From Pseudophaeomoniella oleicola (taxonomy: Eukaryota; Ascomycota; Eurotiomycetes; Phaeomoniellales; Phaeomoniellaceae), in assembly GCA_003868215.1 (NCBI GenBank), contig QWDQ01000062.1, forward strand, positions 62,001-126,000: DNA of 64,000 nt. The letters run 5' to 3'. This document shows positions 21,276 through 32,315 of this stretch, piece by piece (position 1 is the stretch's first letter; each line of letters starts with the position of its first letter). The notes below the pieces were generated by a model. That model made no database searches. It saw only the letters and a list, made by a program, of their open reading frames with translations, and was not told where the DNA came from. The position numbers and the translations under genes were made by a program.

Positions 21276-22209
21276 GCACGATGACTAGTACAACGTGTCG
21301 TTCAAATCCAGACTTTTCTATAACCCAAAAGACAAGAGAAGAGAGACGAATAAAGAATGCCATCTCGGGCCCACTCACTTTCCATCCTGAACGAAAGCAG
21401 TATCCTGCCCGGCATCAAGATACTCCTCTTTCGTTATAAGGCAGACAGGCTTTGATGAAGATGAAGAAGAATATGAAGGTGAAGTCACGCCGCACGTAGA
21501 TACTGAAGGAGGAGGCGATAGTGATGATGATGATGAAGATGAAGGGCGGTCGTTTGATATAATAGTATCTTGATCCATTTCCGTTGTGTTGAATAAAAAG
21601 AAAAAGAAAAAAAGAATGGCATTGGCAATATCATGCAGTTATGATATTGATATTACTGTAGGGCTGGTTTCGGGAAAGCCTTGGCAAAACCCGTAGGTCG
21701 CATCTAATCAAAATAAATAAAATATTAATTCACGATCTCACCAATGTTTATGATCTGAAGTCCATCTATCTCAACTAAAACAAGAGCTATTACTATCCAC
21801 CAACAAGGCCAGAAAGAATGGTGTTGATCATTAAGAAGATCAAGTAAATTGAATTGAATAACCAAGTCCATGCAATGCCATTCGCCATGATACCAAAATC
21901 ATCTCAACTCTTGCAAGCTTGACATGTACATTACAAAAAGGGCGATGCGTACAGATCAAACAACGAGCCTGGAACTGAACAAGCAGATGCCGATGAAAAT
22001 ACCAGCCAGGAGGTACATACACAAACAGCATATACCCGATGTAGGCAAGGTAAATGAACATTCAACAAGAAAACAACTCCATGCTTTGCTCGCCAGACAC
22101 ATCTCTGATAACAGAAAGCAGAAAAGGGATAAAGGAGACAAAATCATTCACGTTTTTCCAAGCTTAGCATCCACCCACATCTTCCAATCATCTCTTCTTT
22201 TCCCTTCAT
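21144..22209. other. Intergenic with T28 tract and a possible stray exon
   Basis: Between two minus-strand genes. A run of 28 T lies at 21248-21275. On the minus strand 21578-21378 is open for 67 residues starting MDQDTIIS, very Ser-rich, and is followed directly by a good donor (GTGAGT). It could be an upstream exon of the AT-hook gene, but its phase does not join cleanly to that gene's best acceptor sites, so I leave it unassigned. The rest (21.6-22.2 kb) is HOF1 3' UTR and shows nothing else. Confidence 0.5.
21248..21275. repeat. Poly(T) tract, 28 nt
   Basis: A pure T run on the plus strand in the 5' region of the AT-hook gene. No target-site duplication or retroposed gene body is visible next to it, so I treat it as a mononucleotide microsatellite. 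Confidence 0.9.
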
Positions 22210-25200
22210 TCAACATCGTTGCAAATAGTTGCTCGGCACCAATCCTCTACCCTTGGCTCCTAAATCAGCTTCCCACCATCCGTCATCTTGCAATCTCAAA
22301 ATCGCTAGCACGTCGTTCTTCATGAAACTGAGCTCTTCAGGGATAGCTGCTGTGTAGGAGTACAGTGCTCGCGCTGTCATGGGATCACCAGTCGTTAGCT
22401 TTCGAAAGTCAGATGCAGCGGGACTGGAACACTTACCGTAATGCACAATCGATCTACCGTCCCTAGTAAATCCAGCACCACTAGGCGCAGCGACGCTCTT
22501 ACTCCGTTCTCTTCTTGGGTCACTTCCCCCTCTCGATTGTGGTGGATGCCCATACGATTCGCCTCCAAATGAACTTTGAGGTCGGGCCATACCGTTTCTT
22601 CCTCTACCGCTGTCGGCACTGCCGTAGCCCTGCTTGGGTCCTTGACTGAGCTGAACTTCCATGCCTGTATTAGGTGATGTATGTCGAGCATTTTGACCGT
22701 ATCCATAGCCTTGGTCACTGCCGCGTTTCTGAGGCGAGATACTTTGGCCTCGAGGTCTGCCCCCGCCGGCACTAGCATACGGATTGGGACTTGCCGCTCG
22801 ATATTGGCCTTGTCCATTCATCATGTTTGGTCCTGGGCTTCTGGATCTCATATTGTCATTCATCGGCGGAGCAGGGCTTCTTGATCTCATTGTTGATTGA
22901 TGCCCATTCATCATCGCTGGTCCAGGGCTTCGTGACCGCAACGGCGCTTGAGTACCGTCCATCATACCCGGACCTGGACTTCGCGATCGTAATGGAGGTT
23001 GTGTGCTATCCATCATACCCGGACCCGGGCTTCGTGATCGTGCCATCATTGGATTAGGGCTCGCTGCTCGAGGTACACCTCCCTCGCGGGTGCCTGGTCT
23101 GGATGGTTGGCCTCCACTACCACGACCATATACATCATTCATCTTGCTACCGTATTGAGCGGTTCTTTGCCTCATCTCCTTGCTAGTAAATGCTGGCTGA
23201 GGAACACCGAGTCCAGATGCTTTGCTGTCATACGCAGGAGGTGGAGTGCCTCGCTGTGCAGCAAGCCTGTCGGAACTAGCAGCACTCAGGGGTGCCGGGC
23301 GGTCCATACCTGGAGCAGGAGTTGCTATGCCATGATATCTATCCGCCGAGACACGTACGCTGCTTTGTTTTCCAACATTCCCTTTGAGGTCTGCAAGTGC
23401 TTGAGCAATTGGATCCAACTCCTCTTGTGGTCCCATATTCCTTTTGTTCAGCGCTTTCGGTGTAGTGTCGGAATCTGGACTAGCAACGTCGAACACGTTG
23501 TTGCCCACATTCAATTGAAATGAAGCCCTGGGATCTGCCGGGTCGTCATTGTTGCTGTTGCTGGTATCCCTGCTGAAGAGAGGTGGTCTGCCGTACTTGG
23601 TAGGTGATGAAGACTGACTGGGCGTTCCTCTTGACGACGGCGCCCAAGTGTTCCGATTCCCGGGGGTAGACATAGGGTCCGATTTCTCATGTTTGGACTT
23701 ACGTCTAAATGGCGAGTTACTGAAGAATCCACTGCGTTTCTTCTGTATTGATTTGTCTGGACTCATTCCTGGCATCTGGACGCCATTTACAGGTGCCGAC
23801 TTTGTAGGCGAGGTTTTCCCAGAAACCGGGTCATGGCTCGAGTAGGATGTTGGCTGTGAGTATTCAGAACCAGAGTCACGACTAGATGGACGAGTTTGAT
23901 GGGTCATCGAGCTGCCAGTGGTGGACGGTGGGCCCGTCCTGCAGAACATTGTCATACCGTCGGTAGGGTATTCATTGTGAGGTACTTGAGGCATATCGCT
24001 ATGATGATTAGGCTCGTAGCTTCCCGATGCCTGCTGCTGCCCTCTGCGAACGTCTTGTAGAGGAGGTTGACTAATTGGAGCCGGGCTCACGTCACTGTCT
24101 CCGTGTCCCATCCTGATGGCCAGCTCAGATTGTGGATCATGGTGCGATTCGTAGGTAGAAGGATTGGGCGATGCACTCCTGAAAGCAGGATTGATAGTGC
24201 GTTGGAATTGCGCCACCGAGTAGTTTTCATCTTCCGATGCTTCTGACTGTGTGTCATTCACATCCCCCTTAGCAAAATTAATGTATCTTGGAGGGTCTGG
24301 TATCTCTTGCCCAGTACCTCGCTCTTTTATGAAACCAGCGATATCCTTCTCAACCTCGCAGTTCTCAAGCGAGAGGCGGACCTTCTCGCACGATGCATCG
24401 TCCGTGACGCAGACAGTTGACGCGATATTGGCGTAGTTCCACAGACTGCTCTTCGTGAAATCGATGCGTTCCTCTTCCAAGTCTTGGAATTTCTGCAAAG
24501 AGTTAACAAGGACCAATGTAGGCTGGAATGGCCACTCTTACATCACAACAAGCCTTCCACTCTTTATTCCATCGACCGGTCGTCTCCTCTAAAACCTTGA
24601 CCGCAGCTTCGTATTCGTTCGAGTCGGTCGCCATGTTGATCTGGGTCTTCTCGAGCTTGGCCTTGTTCTTGCGCTCCTCCTGCCCCATGACCATATGTCC
24701 CTGGGCCAGATAACCTTTGATGCGCAAACAATCCTGTTCATAGCGGTCGCGTGACTTGTTTACCATCTTTGTCTGTTCAACCTTCGTCTTCATTAATCGC
24801 TCGACGGTAGTCTGGAAGATCTTTCTTCTCTCCTTCATACTGCTTGCGAAAGCGCCCAGTGGTTCCTCCAGCTCACGCTTGATCTGCGAAGCAATGGCAC
24901 CGTGGGATTTCCCCATGGTTTCGGTTTCGCCGCGAACAGTATCCAAGGATTGTCGGAGGGTTCCTGCCTCAACCGACCCGAGGGGTTTCCTTGCCAGTGA
25001 TAACAGCTTTCTTGCGTATTCATCTTCGATCGCAGCACGAGCTACAGTCAATCCCTGGTTAGCACACCGGCGTGGACAAGGGAACCTTGGATCGCCGCAC
25101 CATTGTAGAAAGCCTTCAACTCATCATTCGTCTGTTTCGAACTCGCCATGCGTTCCATCAACGGCCCGTATCCCGCATCTCCTTTCCCCCAGAAGTTATT

Positions 25201-25251
25201 CGCAAATGAAAGAGAGACGGAAGGGCCATCGGCCACCGAAGACGCCGGCAT
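22210..25251 (-). CDS. HOF1: F-BAR and SH3 cytokinesis protein (HOF1/Imp2/Cdc15 family)
   Basis: Four exons: 25251-25101, 25041-24542, 24492-22437 and 22373-22210, with introns of 59, 49 and 63 nt; 956 residues. The F-BAR domain covers about residues 15-280 (SFANNFWG at the start, then ARAAIEDEYARKLLSLAR, with the WNKEWKACCDKFQDLEEERIDF block crossing the exon 2/3 junction). A long Ser/Pro/Gly-rich linker contains at least five RSRSPGPxMM repeats. The SH3 domain (ARALYSYTAAIPEELSF ... DDGWWEADLGAKGRGLVPSNYL) takes up the last 60 residues. Proteins of this build bind and curve the plasma membrane at the septum and tie it to the actomyosin ring and formins; this role is inferred. The last intron, at the edge of the SH3 domain, is 63 nt with no stop in frame, so its retention would insert 21 residues. 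Confidence 0.93.
22815..23045 (-). repeat. Minisatellite-like RSRSPGPxMM repeats in the HOF1 linker
   Basis: At least five imperfect units of about 13-17 codons encode variants of RSRSPGPGMMDxTQxPL; most read RSRSPGP followed by two Met. Several RS and SP dipeptides per unit are potential sites for SR- or proline-directed kinases. The copies differ at synonymous and non-synonymous sites, so the array is older than a fresh slippage event. Confidence 0.85.
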
Positions 25252-25723
25252 CGTTGAGAAGCCCCAGACGGGGGACTATCGTGGTAGGAGTGTAGATGAA
25301 CACGGTCGTCGTCACTGCTCGATCGCAGACGTCAAGGTACCGAAAGTATGAATATAGATGTCTGAGAGAACGTCAAAGGATATTCCCTGAATAGGGAGTG
25401 AGGAATGTGACTATGGTATGGAGGTGGTATTGTCGAGATATCGTACTGGAGGTATATTGTGGAGAAGAGGAGCCCATGACATTTATTTACACTTCTTGGT
25501 TGCCCGGCAACACAACCGCCTCCTCTTGACTAAACCTCGGGTTTCACCAACGTCACCGACTACTGATCGCGAACTTGAACATGACCGCGCACAATCATGA
25601 TCTTCTAAATAGAGGAAAGTTGACAGGTATGAACCAAAAAAAAAAAGGGAGAAAGAGTCAAATATTGGATCTATGTTTATTCCCTGACGTGTTAACTTTC
25701 ATAACAAACCACACTCGTTTCTC
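25252..25723. other. Intergenic HOF1 promoter / SDR 3' region
   Basis: About 470 nt between two minus-strand genes. It holds an A11 run near 25636-25646. No coding region is supported. Confidence 0.6.
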
Positions 25724-26557
25724 TCAGACGATTCCCCCATTGACCTTGATCACCTGTCCCGTAATCCATCGACTCTGCTCGCCGCACAACAGTGCAATGG
25801 CATCTGCAACCTCTTCCGGCGCTCCGATCTTGTTCTGGGGATTCCACGATCTGATCTGGTCGAGTAACTGCTCACTCTTACCTTTCAGGAACAGCTCCGT
25901 CGATGTCGGACCCGGTGCCACGCAGTTGACCGAGATGTGCTTCGGGGCCCGGATGAGATCTTTGCTGAGGACGCGCGTGATCTGTTCGATGGCGCCCTTT
26001 GTGGAGCAGTAGAGTAGGTACGGTGCCGCGACGGTCGAAGCGTGGCATTGGGTGGTCGAGATGAAGACGATTTTTCCACCGGTCGACATGTGTGGGATGG
26101 CCTTTTGGGCGAGGAAGTATGGGCCCTTGACGTTGACCTGGATGATATCGTCTGGTTAGCTCTACTCTATTTCATGTCTTCATACTTGAGATCCTGGTTG
26201 CTGCCGTACCTGATACGCTTTATCGAACTGCTCCTCGCTAGTCCCCGCCAGATCCGACATATGTAGAACCGCCGCCATCGGCACCAAAACATCAATCTTC
26301 CCAAACTTCTCGACAGCAGTCTTGACAAGTTTCTCATTGTCCGCCGTGCTCCCAGCATCCGCCTGCAATGCTACAATATTGTCCTCCCCCCCATGTTGCT
26401 TCACAAAGGACTCGGCAGTTGCACTGTCACTGCTGTACGAAACGACGAGCTTGGCGCCGGCCTTGTGTAGGCGCGTAGCGAGGGCGGCACCGATACCTTT
26501 CGTGCCTCCGGTGATCAGGGCGACTTTGCCGGCGAGGTTCTCGAATTGTCGAGACAT
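25724..26557 (-). CDS. Short-chain dehydrogenase/reductase (classical SDR)
   Basis: Two exons, 26557-26210 and 26137-25724, with a 72-nt intron between GCGTATCAG and GTCAACGTC; 253 residues, the standard classical SDR length. The cofactor motif TGGTKGIG is at about residues 17-24, Asp-Ala-Gly for the adenine pocket near 65 (QADAG), and the catalytic YCSTK (YxxxK) near 165. The structural NNAG motif is replaced by PMAA (VLVPMAAVL), while the tetrad Asn in VNVKG is kept. The C-terminal block GAPEEVADAIALLCGEQSRWITGQVIKVNGG is typical of 3-oxoacyl reductase-like NAD(P)H enzymes. The substrate is not predictable. It is not next to a polyketide synthase or any other biosynthetic core gene, so a role in a secondary-metabolite cluster is unlikely. 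Confidence 0.9.
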
Positions 26558-27432
26558 CTTCTTTTTCTTTCTATCAAGAAGTAATCTTTTGCTTCCCTCG
26601 ATAATTTCTTTTCGAGATGACTAGTTGCCCGTTTGGTAAAAAGGAATCAAGAAGATGACTTTAACAAGCAAACAAGAGCGAGGAACCTTTATATACAATA
26701 TATCCAAACTCTGATCTCAACAGTAGGTAATTAGTCCCATCTCAAGCACAATGAGTAACCGATATATGTACATACCTAGTCACCAACAATCTACATCTCA
26801 AGAGTAACCATTGAACCCAATTGACTCATCATCCATTGAGTTTCCTTCCATGCTTACAACCCCCCCACAACCTCGAAAATGACTAATCATCCAACATGTC
26901 TGCCCCGACTTTAATAATAATAAGAACTTATTAAGTTATACCACAAAAACGACATTAATCTAGGTACCTAATTACCCTAGGATGTTCCAATAAAGGGAGA
27001 AGGATGGAGTCGCAGGGCAGGGCAGGGCTGGAGTGGTTCTCGGTTAGGCATTTTAGAGTGGTGGTCGGGCAGGCAGGCAGGACGAGGCGGATAGGCAGGC
27101 AGGCAGGCAGGCAACAAGGTCGATAAGCCGAACGGGCGAATTAGGGTGGGTGTATCTCACAGAGGTACAGTAACTACCTAGATAGACAGACATGTTATCT
27201 CCTTTATTACCGGCAGCATGATGACAGCGAGTTGAAAGACTCTCCGTACACAACAAATCCCACTTATTAATACTTGGACATGGAGATAAGATCAGATAAC
27301 GGACATACTATGGTACAGAATATCTATTGTACAAAGAGAAGGGTATACAACACCACGCATTCAAGGTATCCTCCAAGCCAAACATCTACCCAGCATCACC
27401 GTCAAGTCGTGCTACAGAGATGAGTTTGTCTA
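26558..27432. other. Intergenic SDR promoter / DUF3292 3' region, repeat-rich
   Basis: About 875 nt. It carries TCTAGGTACCTAATTACCCTAGG near 26959-26981, three GCAGG units near 27016-27030 and GGCAGG tetranucleotide runs near 27067-27080 and 27094-27112. This combination resembles the first 100 bases of the window. No gene is supported. Confidence 0.65.
27067..27112. repeat. (GGCA)n microsatellite tracts
   Basis: Two interrupted runs of the GGCA tetranucleotide (GGCAGGCAGGCAGG and a longer one ending GGCAGGCAAC) separated by GACGAGGCGGATA. Confidence 0.85.
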
Positions 27433-29646
27433 CTAGTAGCTCTCCCAGTTCTGAGCGCCCATCGCAATAAGACGGTTGAATAGCTCGTCTCGCTCCTTCA
27501 GAGCGGTCGCCTTGAACTTCTCCCCGTTCTTCGTGATGATCTCGAGGCCATCTTTGACTTCTCGTTCCGTAGCCCAACCGACGATGATCTTCGCTTTCCA
27601 GCCAAGACCGCCGACCTTCTTAAGTTCGGCGATGTCAGAAACACTGATTGCCCAGTCTGGATTGGCGGATGTCTTGCTCTCTATGGTCTCGGTGATGGAC
27701 TCATCCTGGTCGACTGACAGGGTCTTTGTAAAATAGACACATGGTCGTGCAACTCCACCGGTCTCTGGAGAAGGAGGACTGATTCGACTGTCGATGTATA
27801 TTGCCCCTCTCTTACCCTTGTAGCGGCCTTTGAATTCCACAGGTCCTTCGACTCGCTTCTGCGAGCCCTTTTTAGGTAATATACCAAGATGGTCTTTAGC
27901 ATGCGACGAACCTAGCGCAGCACGAAGATTGTCAGCCTTCAGTTTGCTCTCTGCCGCACCAGCAGTCGTCCCTTTGAAGAATCCGACGATGCGTGATTTC
28001 TTCTTGGGTTTCGCTTCTTGACCTTCATCAGCACTGGAGGGCGTATCCACCTTCACAGCTTCATCGATGTCAGAAGAAGTCGCATCGAGACCGGAATCTT
28101 GCACGGCTTCTTTGTCAATGCTAGCAGGTTTCTCTGGTGGTGGAGCTTCCGAGGATGGTGGAGGAGGAAGGGGTGCCCGATTCGCCTCGCCAATACGGAG
28201 AAGAGTGACGGTGAGCTGCGCGTTGGTTGGAACGCCCTTGAGGAGGGTATTCCTGATCTCAAGGTACTTGGGCCAATCTGGGATCTTCTCATTGAGGATT
28301 TTGATACCCTTTTGCATAAGAGGATCGGTGAAGAATGCGGCACCAAAGATGAAGGTGTTCGCCTTAACGAACATGTAAGACGTAGTCATGAGAGAGACGA
28401 GCAACAAGGGAAGCACCACAGACGCTAGGCGATATCGAGGACCGTGTCCAAATGGTGAAGTTGGAGAGAGTGCATTTCCGATCCTTTCATAGCCATCGGC
28501 CAGGTCGCTCAAGGCGTGCATGATAGGTCGCATCTTCGTCCACACGGCGTCTTCCATTGGCTGCTTCGTCTTGTCATGATGTACGGGATCTCCGGCTTCA
28601 GCTGACGCCTTGCTATCGGCTGCAACATGAGCTATTGCCGTGGGATCAGGCACATCAGCGTTGACGGGATCTGTATCCGGATCGCCTTGAGGATGAGCAC
28701 CTGCAGCACTGGCAATAGCCACGCTTGTGATACTGTTAACGAAGTTGCTGGCTTCTTGTTCAACCGCTTCTCCTTGGTGTTTCTCCGGTGCTCCGGTAGC
28801 GCTATCGTGGCTTCCGAGGACGCCGGCTTTAGGCTTCTGTACACCTCCAGTTTTGGAGGAGACCAGAGCGAGTGGTGCAGGCGGGAACATAATACTTCGT
28901 GAACGGGGTACCAGAATCAGCGTCATGATGGTGACGGCTAGTGCAGGCACAATGAAGTCAAAGAGCCAGGCGATGAAATAAACCTGATGTGCATTAGTTG
29001 GCTTGTTTTCCAATGTGTACCAATATATGCCCACCGTAGCAAAGGCAGCTGTTCGTCGAGGTTCTCTCCATGACCTGAGTCGTGCGATATGTTTCCCAAA
29101 ACTCATACCACCAATACCGACCGTCATGTATAGACGCTCGACGTTGCTTCTCAGCTTGTCTGGTGAGAATTCCTCTTCGTCTGCAACATTGAGGTCGAGC
29201 CCTCCTGGCGGAGCTTGCGGGATGGCCTTGACATGATACATTTGCTGATTGACGTTAGTTATTGAGCCTTCCGCCTCTTTGGAGTCTTTCCCTTAGGGAA
29301 CACTGACCTTGTTGAAGCGTCGAACGAGCGTCCATAGCTGTTCGTTTGGAAGACTGCCCACGAGATTGTCGATGTTCTTGTGGTTATCTTGGCCTTGGGT
29401 GTCCTTCCAACCTAGATCGGTGACCTCGTCGAGATGGCCCGCCGCTTGGGCTGCACCGGTTACTTCATGCTTTCCAACAGCAAGGGCGTGACTATCGGAG
29501 GAATTCTTACTCAACGGCGCTTCTTCTTCCGGGGCTACTTTCGTAGTTGTCGCATTGGGGTGTGCGGGAGATGTTGCCTTGTCCTCTGACTTCTCCTCTT
29601 GTGGTGTCGTACCGCCATCCCGGAAGACATAACCTGGAGTCGGCAT
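27433..29646 (-). CDS. DUF3292 membrane protein
   Basis: Three exons in the preferred model: 29646-29308, 29244-29035 and 28983-27433; 699 residues. Introns are 63 and 51 nt. The second (GTGGGC ... ACTAAT ... CATCAG) keeps the frame even if not removed; splicing gives AFATVYFIAWLFDF, which resembles family members better than the unspliced form. The N-terminal 100 residues are polar and disordered. Then come LPNEQLWTLVRRFNKQMYHVKAIPQAPPGGLDL, a hydrophobic hairpin (YFIAWLFDFIVPALAVTIMTLILVP), and a second one (LASVVLPLLLVSLMTTSYMFV then FIFGAAFF). A soluble C-terminal domain ends in KKVGGLGWKAKIIVGWA. I recognise it as the fungal DUF3292 family, whose function is unknown to me; the C-terminal part is GRAM-like in feel, which is only an impression. 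Location in an internal membrane is inferred. Confidence 0.85.
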
Positions 29647-30435
29647 CTTGATGGTCGCTTATCTTAACACAATATGAATATAGAGGATGTAGCTCAAGAC
29701 CCCAGAGATGATCCTTTATTGATGGTAATTAAGTGGTTCCATCTTTTTGAGAAGAGCGTTTCCTGGAACCTCTCCAGATGATGTCATGGCATACCAGCGA
29801 CTACTGCGAAAACAAAGCCACAATTCACATGCTTTGCTTTCATCGTTTTAGTCTACGCTCCACAGCAAAAGAGCACGACACATGTAACGGTACTACGGCA
29901 GAATGGCTTGCCAGTCAGTAGCCGTTTATCACTGCGTTCATACCTATTTTGCCCAGGATCCTTGAAGCTCACCTTACATCTCAAGATGATGCCATTTGTC
30001 GACATCTCTAGGGGGCATCCAGTTGTGCAGTGCTGCTCGCGAGAAATTCCCCAGAATACTTCCGGGTGGTCCAGAATCAAGATGAGGGAGGAGGTAAAGA
30101 AGAATCGACTCCACTCCATCAAAAAAGCAAGCAAACTATGATCACATTTTGAGGTGATCGCTTACCAGGATCATCCCGCTGCCACGTCGATCCTCTCATT
30201 TCCTGATCGGGCCATCATGACATTTTGTCAAATGCCAATATGGATGGATGAGTGCACAGGTTACTTACGTCGGCGATAGTGATCTCCATGAATCAGATAA
30301 CGTACCCATGTTGCTAATGCGCCGATATTGTTCTCTCAATTATTGGTATATCAGAACTGCCAGTCAACGTCAAAGTGTACAAGGCATGATCGCATGCTTT
30401 TTTTTTCTATGTACTACAATTGGTAGTAGACTGGC
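29647..30435. other. Intergenic DUF3292 promoter / PEX14 3' region
   Basis: About 790 nt between minus-strand genes. Short open frames on both strands near 29.85-30.14 kb have no recognisable features. Nothing else is supported. Confidence 0.6.
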
Positions 30436-31717
30436 TCAACCCGTTGTCGTTACATCGGAGCTTCCTTGATCGTTGTTACGACTCGCAGCCATCTGCCAAG
30501 CAGGTATAGCCACTTTGCCTCCGTTATTGTTACCTACTGCATAAGGGGCATTGGATCCCGTGTTTGGAGATGGTAAAGAGCCAACCCCGTAGCTGCCTGG
30601 TGTAGCAGTGCCATTGTTGGATTGCGTTGACGGTGGAGCTTGATATGCTGGACCGGTAACAGGCGGTCTCATGGAGTCAGGAGCTGGAGTCGTGGCACCG
30701 CTGCCTTGCGGCTGCAACTGCGATTGTATTGAAGGCAGGTTGCCACCAAACCGATTGGTCATCAGAGCTTTCACGCTCTTCAATTCATTGTTCAGCTCCA
30801 GAAGTCTTCTATCGGTAGAGTCTTTGTGACTTGCCAAGGCATCGGGGATGTTGTATTTGATAAGTTTCAATTCTTCGTTGAGCCTTCTAGTATCATCTTC
30901 TCGTCTTTGCGTTGCTTTCCTTAGTTCTAGAGCAACAGCCTCTACTTCGTCAAGAGCTTTATCTAGACGCTCTGTGCGAGCATCTTCTGCAGCCTTGAGA
31001 GTTGCAGTATCAGCGGAGAGAGTATCAAGGAGGACAAACGCGCGATTGAACTGTTCGTCGATGGCGGCCTTGTCGGCTTCGAGCTGAGGGGGTGTGGGCG
31101 GAGCAATCAGAGGGGCGATGTAGCGCTGCACGAACAAATTCCGTCAGACTTGTGACGCAAGTTCACCATTGTGAGATGCATACCTTCGTTAGGACATACA
31201 GACCGTAGGCTGCTCCACTGGTCACCGTTGCCATGATAAACCAATCTCTCCAATCCCGCCTGGGTAGTCTGCGCGCACATCAATGAGAATTTTATGATCA
31301 ACATCACCCAAAACTTACTCTGGAGGTGGTTGTTGCCATTCCCCATAGGGTCCATACTGACTGCCATATGCCGGACCATATCTAGGCGCATAAGTCGACA
31401 CCTGCCGCGGCTGAGGAGTATACGACTGCGACTGCGCTGGTGCATCTTGCGTGACTTGCTGATTATCATCCGACGCCCGTGCAAGCGCCAGATCGATCTC
31501 TTCCTGGGTCAGATTTTTCGACTGCAAGAACTCGATGCGCTTCGAGAGGGGCGAAGATGCGACGGAAGGATCCTGGAGGAATGTCACCTAAGTTGATGAT
31601 AACAATTGTCAGCGTTTCTTTGTTTCCAGGCTGAAGATCATTGATGAGGAGAGAAAAGAAACTGGTAGTATGTCACAAACGTACTGCCGAGGTGAGTAGC
31701 TCCTCACGAGGAGCCAT
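30436..31717 (-). CDS. PEX14: Peroxisomal membrane docking protein Pex14
   Basis: Four exons: 31717-31685, 31587-31319, 31268-31184 and 31125-30436, with introns of 97, 50 and 58 nt; 358 residues. The first exon encodes only MAPREELLTSA, completing the Pex14 N-terminal domain REELLTSAVTFLQDPSVASSPLSKRIEFLQSK..., which binds WxxxF motifs of the Pex5 import receptor. A Gln/Tyr/Pro-rich linker leads to RRDWRDWFIMATVTSGAAYGLYVLTKRYI, a single membrane span split by an intron. A coiled coil (about residues 150-240) and a Ser/Asn/Pro-rich C-terminal tail follow. It forms the peroxisomal docking complex with Pex13 (and Pex17/Pex33 in fungi). All diagnostic parts are present in family order. Confidence 0.94.
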
Positions 31718-32315
31718 GGTCGCTGAAGGTTCCGGACAGAAATCACGAGGTGAGCTGCGTTTTAGATTTCAACATGTATCACCGAATGCGTGCACATGTC
31801 CTATGTTCAAGTCGACATCTATGTTTATTCGAGCCACAAAGTCGTTGGATTCGATAATTGATTACTGATGAGGCAGTGAGTGGCTGGTAACGAGTTACTG
31901 TAGTCAAGGCGTAATCCAACGGGGTCTCTCCATAACAACTCCGCAACTTTATTTCTACCTTTTATCACCCCAGCATTCAACGCGTTTCTCTCTGACCCTC
32001 ATATTAATACAAGTTTTATTCTAATTGTATAGCACATAAACATCTTGTTATCTATAATCTTCATATCAATGCACACGTCTTGTTTTATATAGTATGTTAA
32101 CATCTTCCTTCGAAAGATAACACACTTCTTCCTCTTTAGGAACTTATGAAAGAAAGAAAGATTGAGATTTGATAATATTCATTAGATGTTGTTTCAAGCA
32201 ATCTGCTAGCATGATACCCATTACACATATCTTCTTGTATACAGTGTCAGCACTCAGTTATAATGCTGCGTCGCAGATAACAATGAACCTTCTTCGAGAC
32301 GTCCCAGGCAACTCT
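31718..32315. other. Intergenic PEX14 promoter / PTR2 3' region
   Basis: About 600 nt, AT-rich in the middle (31.98-32.17 kb), consistent with the PTR2 3' UTR. No coding region is supported. Confidence 0.6.

Noticed and set aside
21285-21316. Possible tRNA B-box-like word (GTTCAAATCC) near 21300
   Set aside because: No matching A box, acceptor stem or anticodon arm could be drawn around it.
24503-26557. Possible secondary-metabolite cluster (SDR, hydrolase, methyltransferase, DAO oxidoreductase)
   Set aside because: These genes are tens of kilobases apart, separated by housekeeping genes, and no polyketide synthase, peptide synthetase or terpene cyclase is present.
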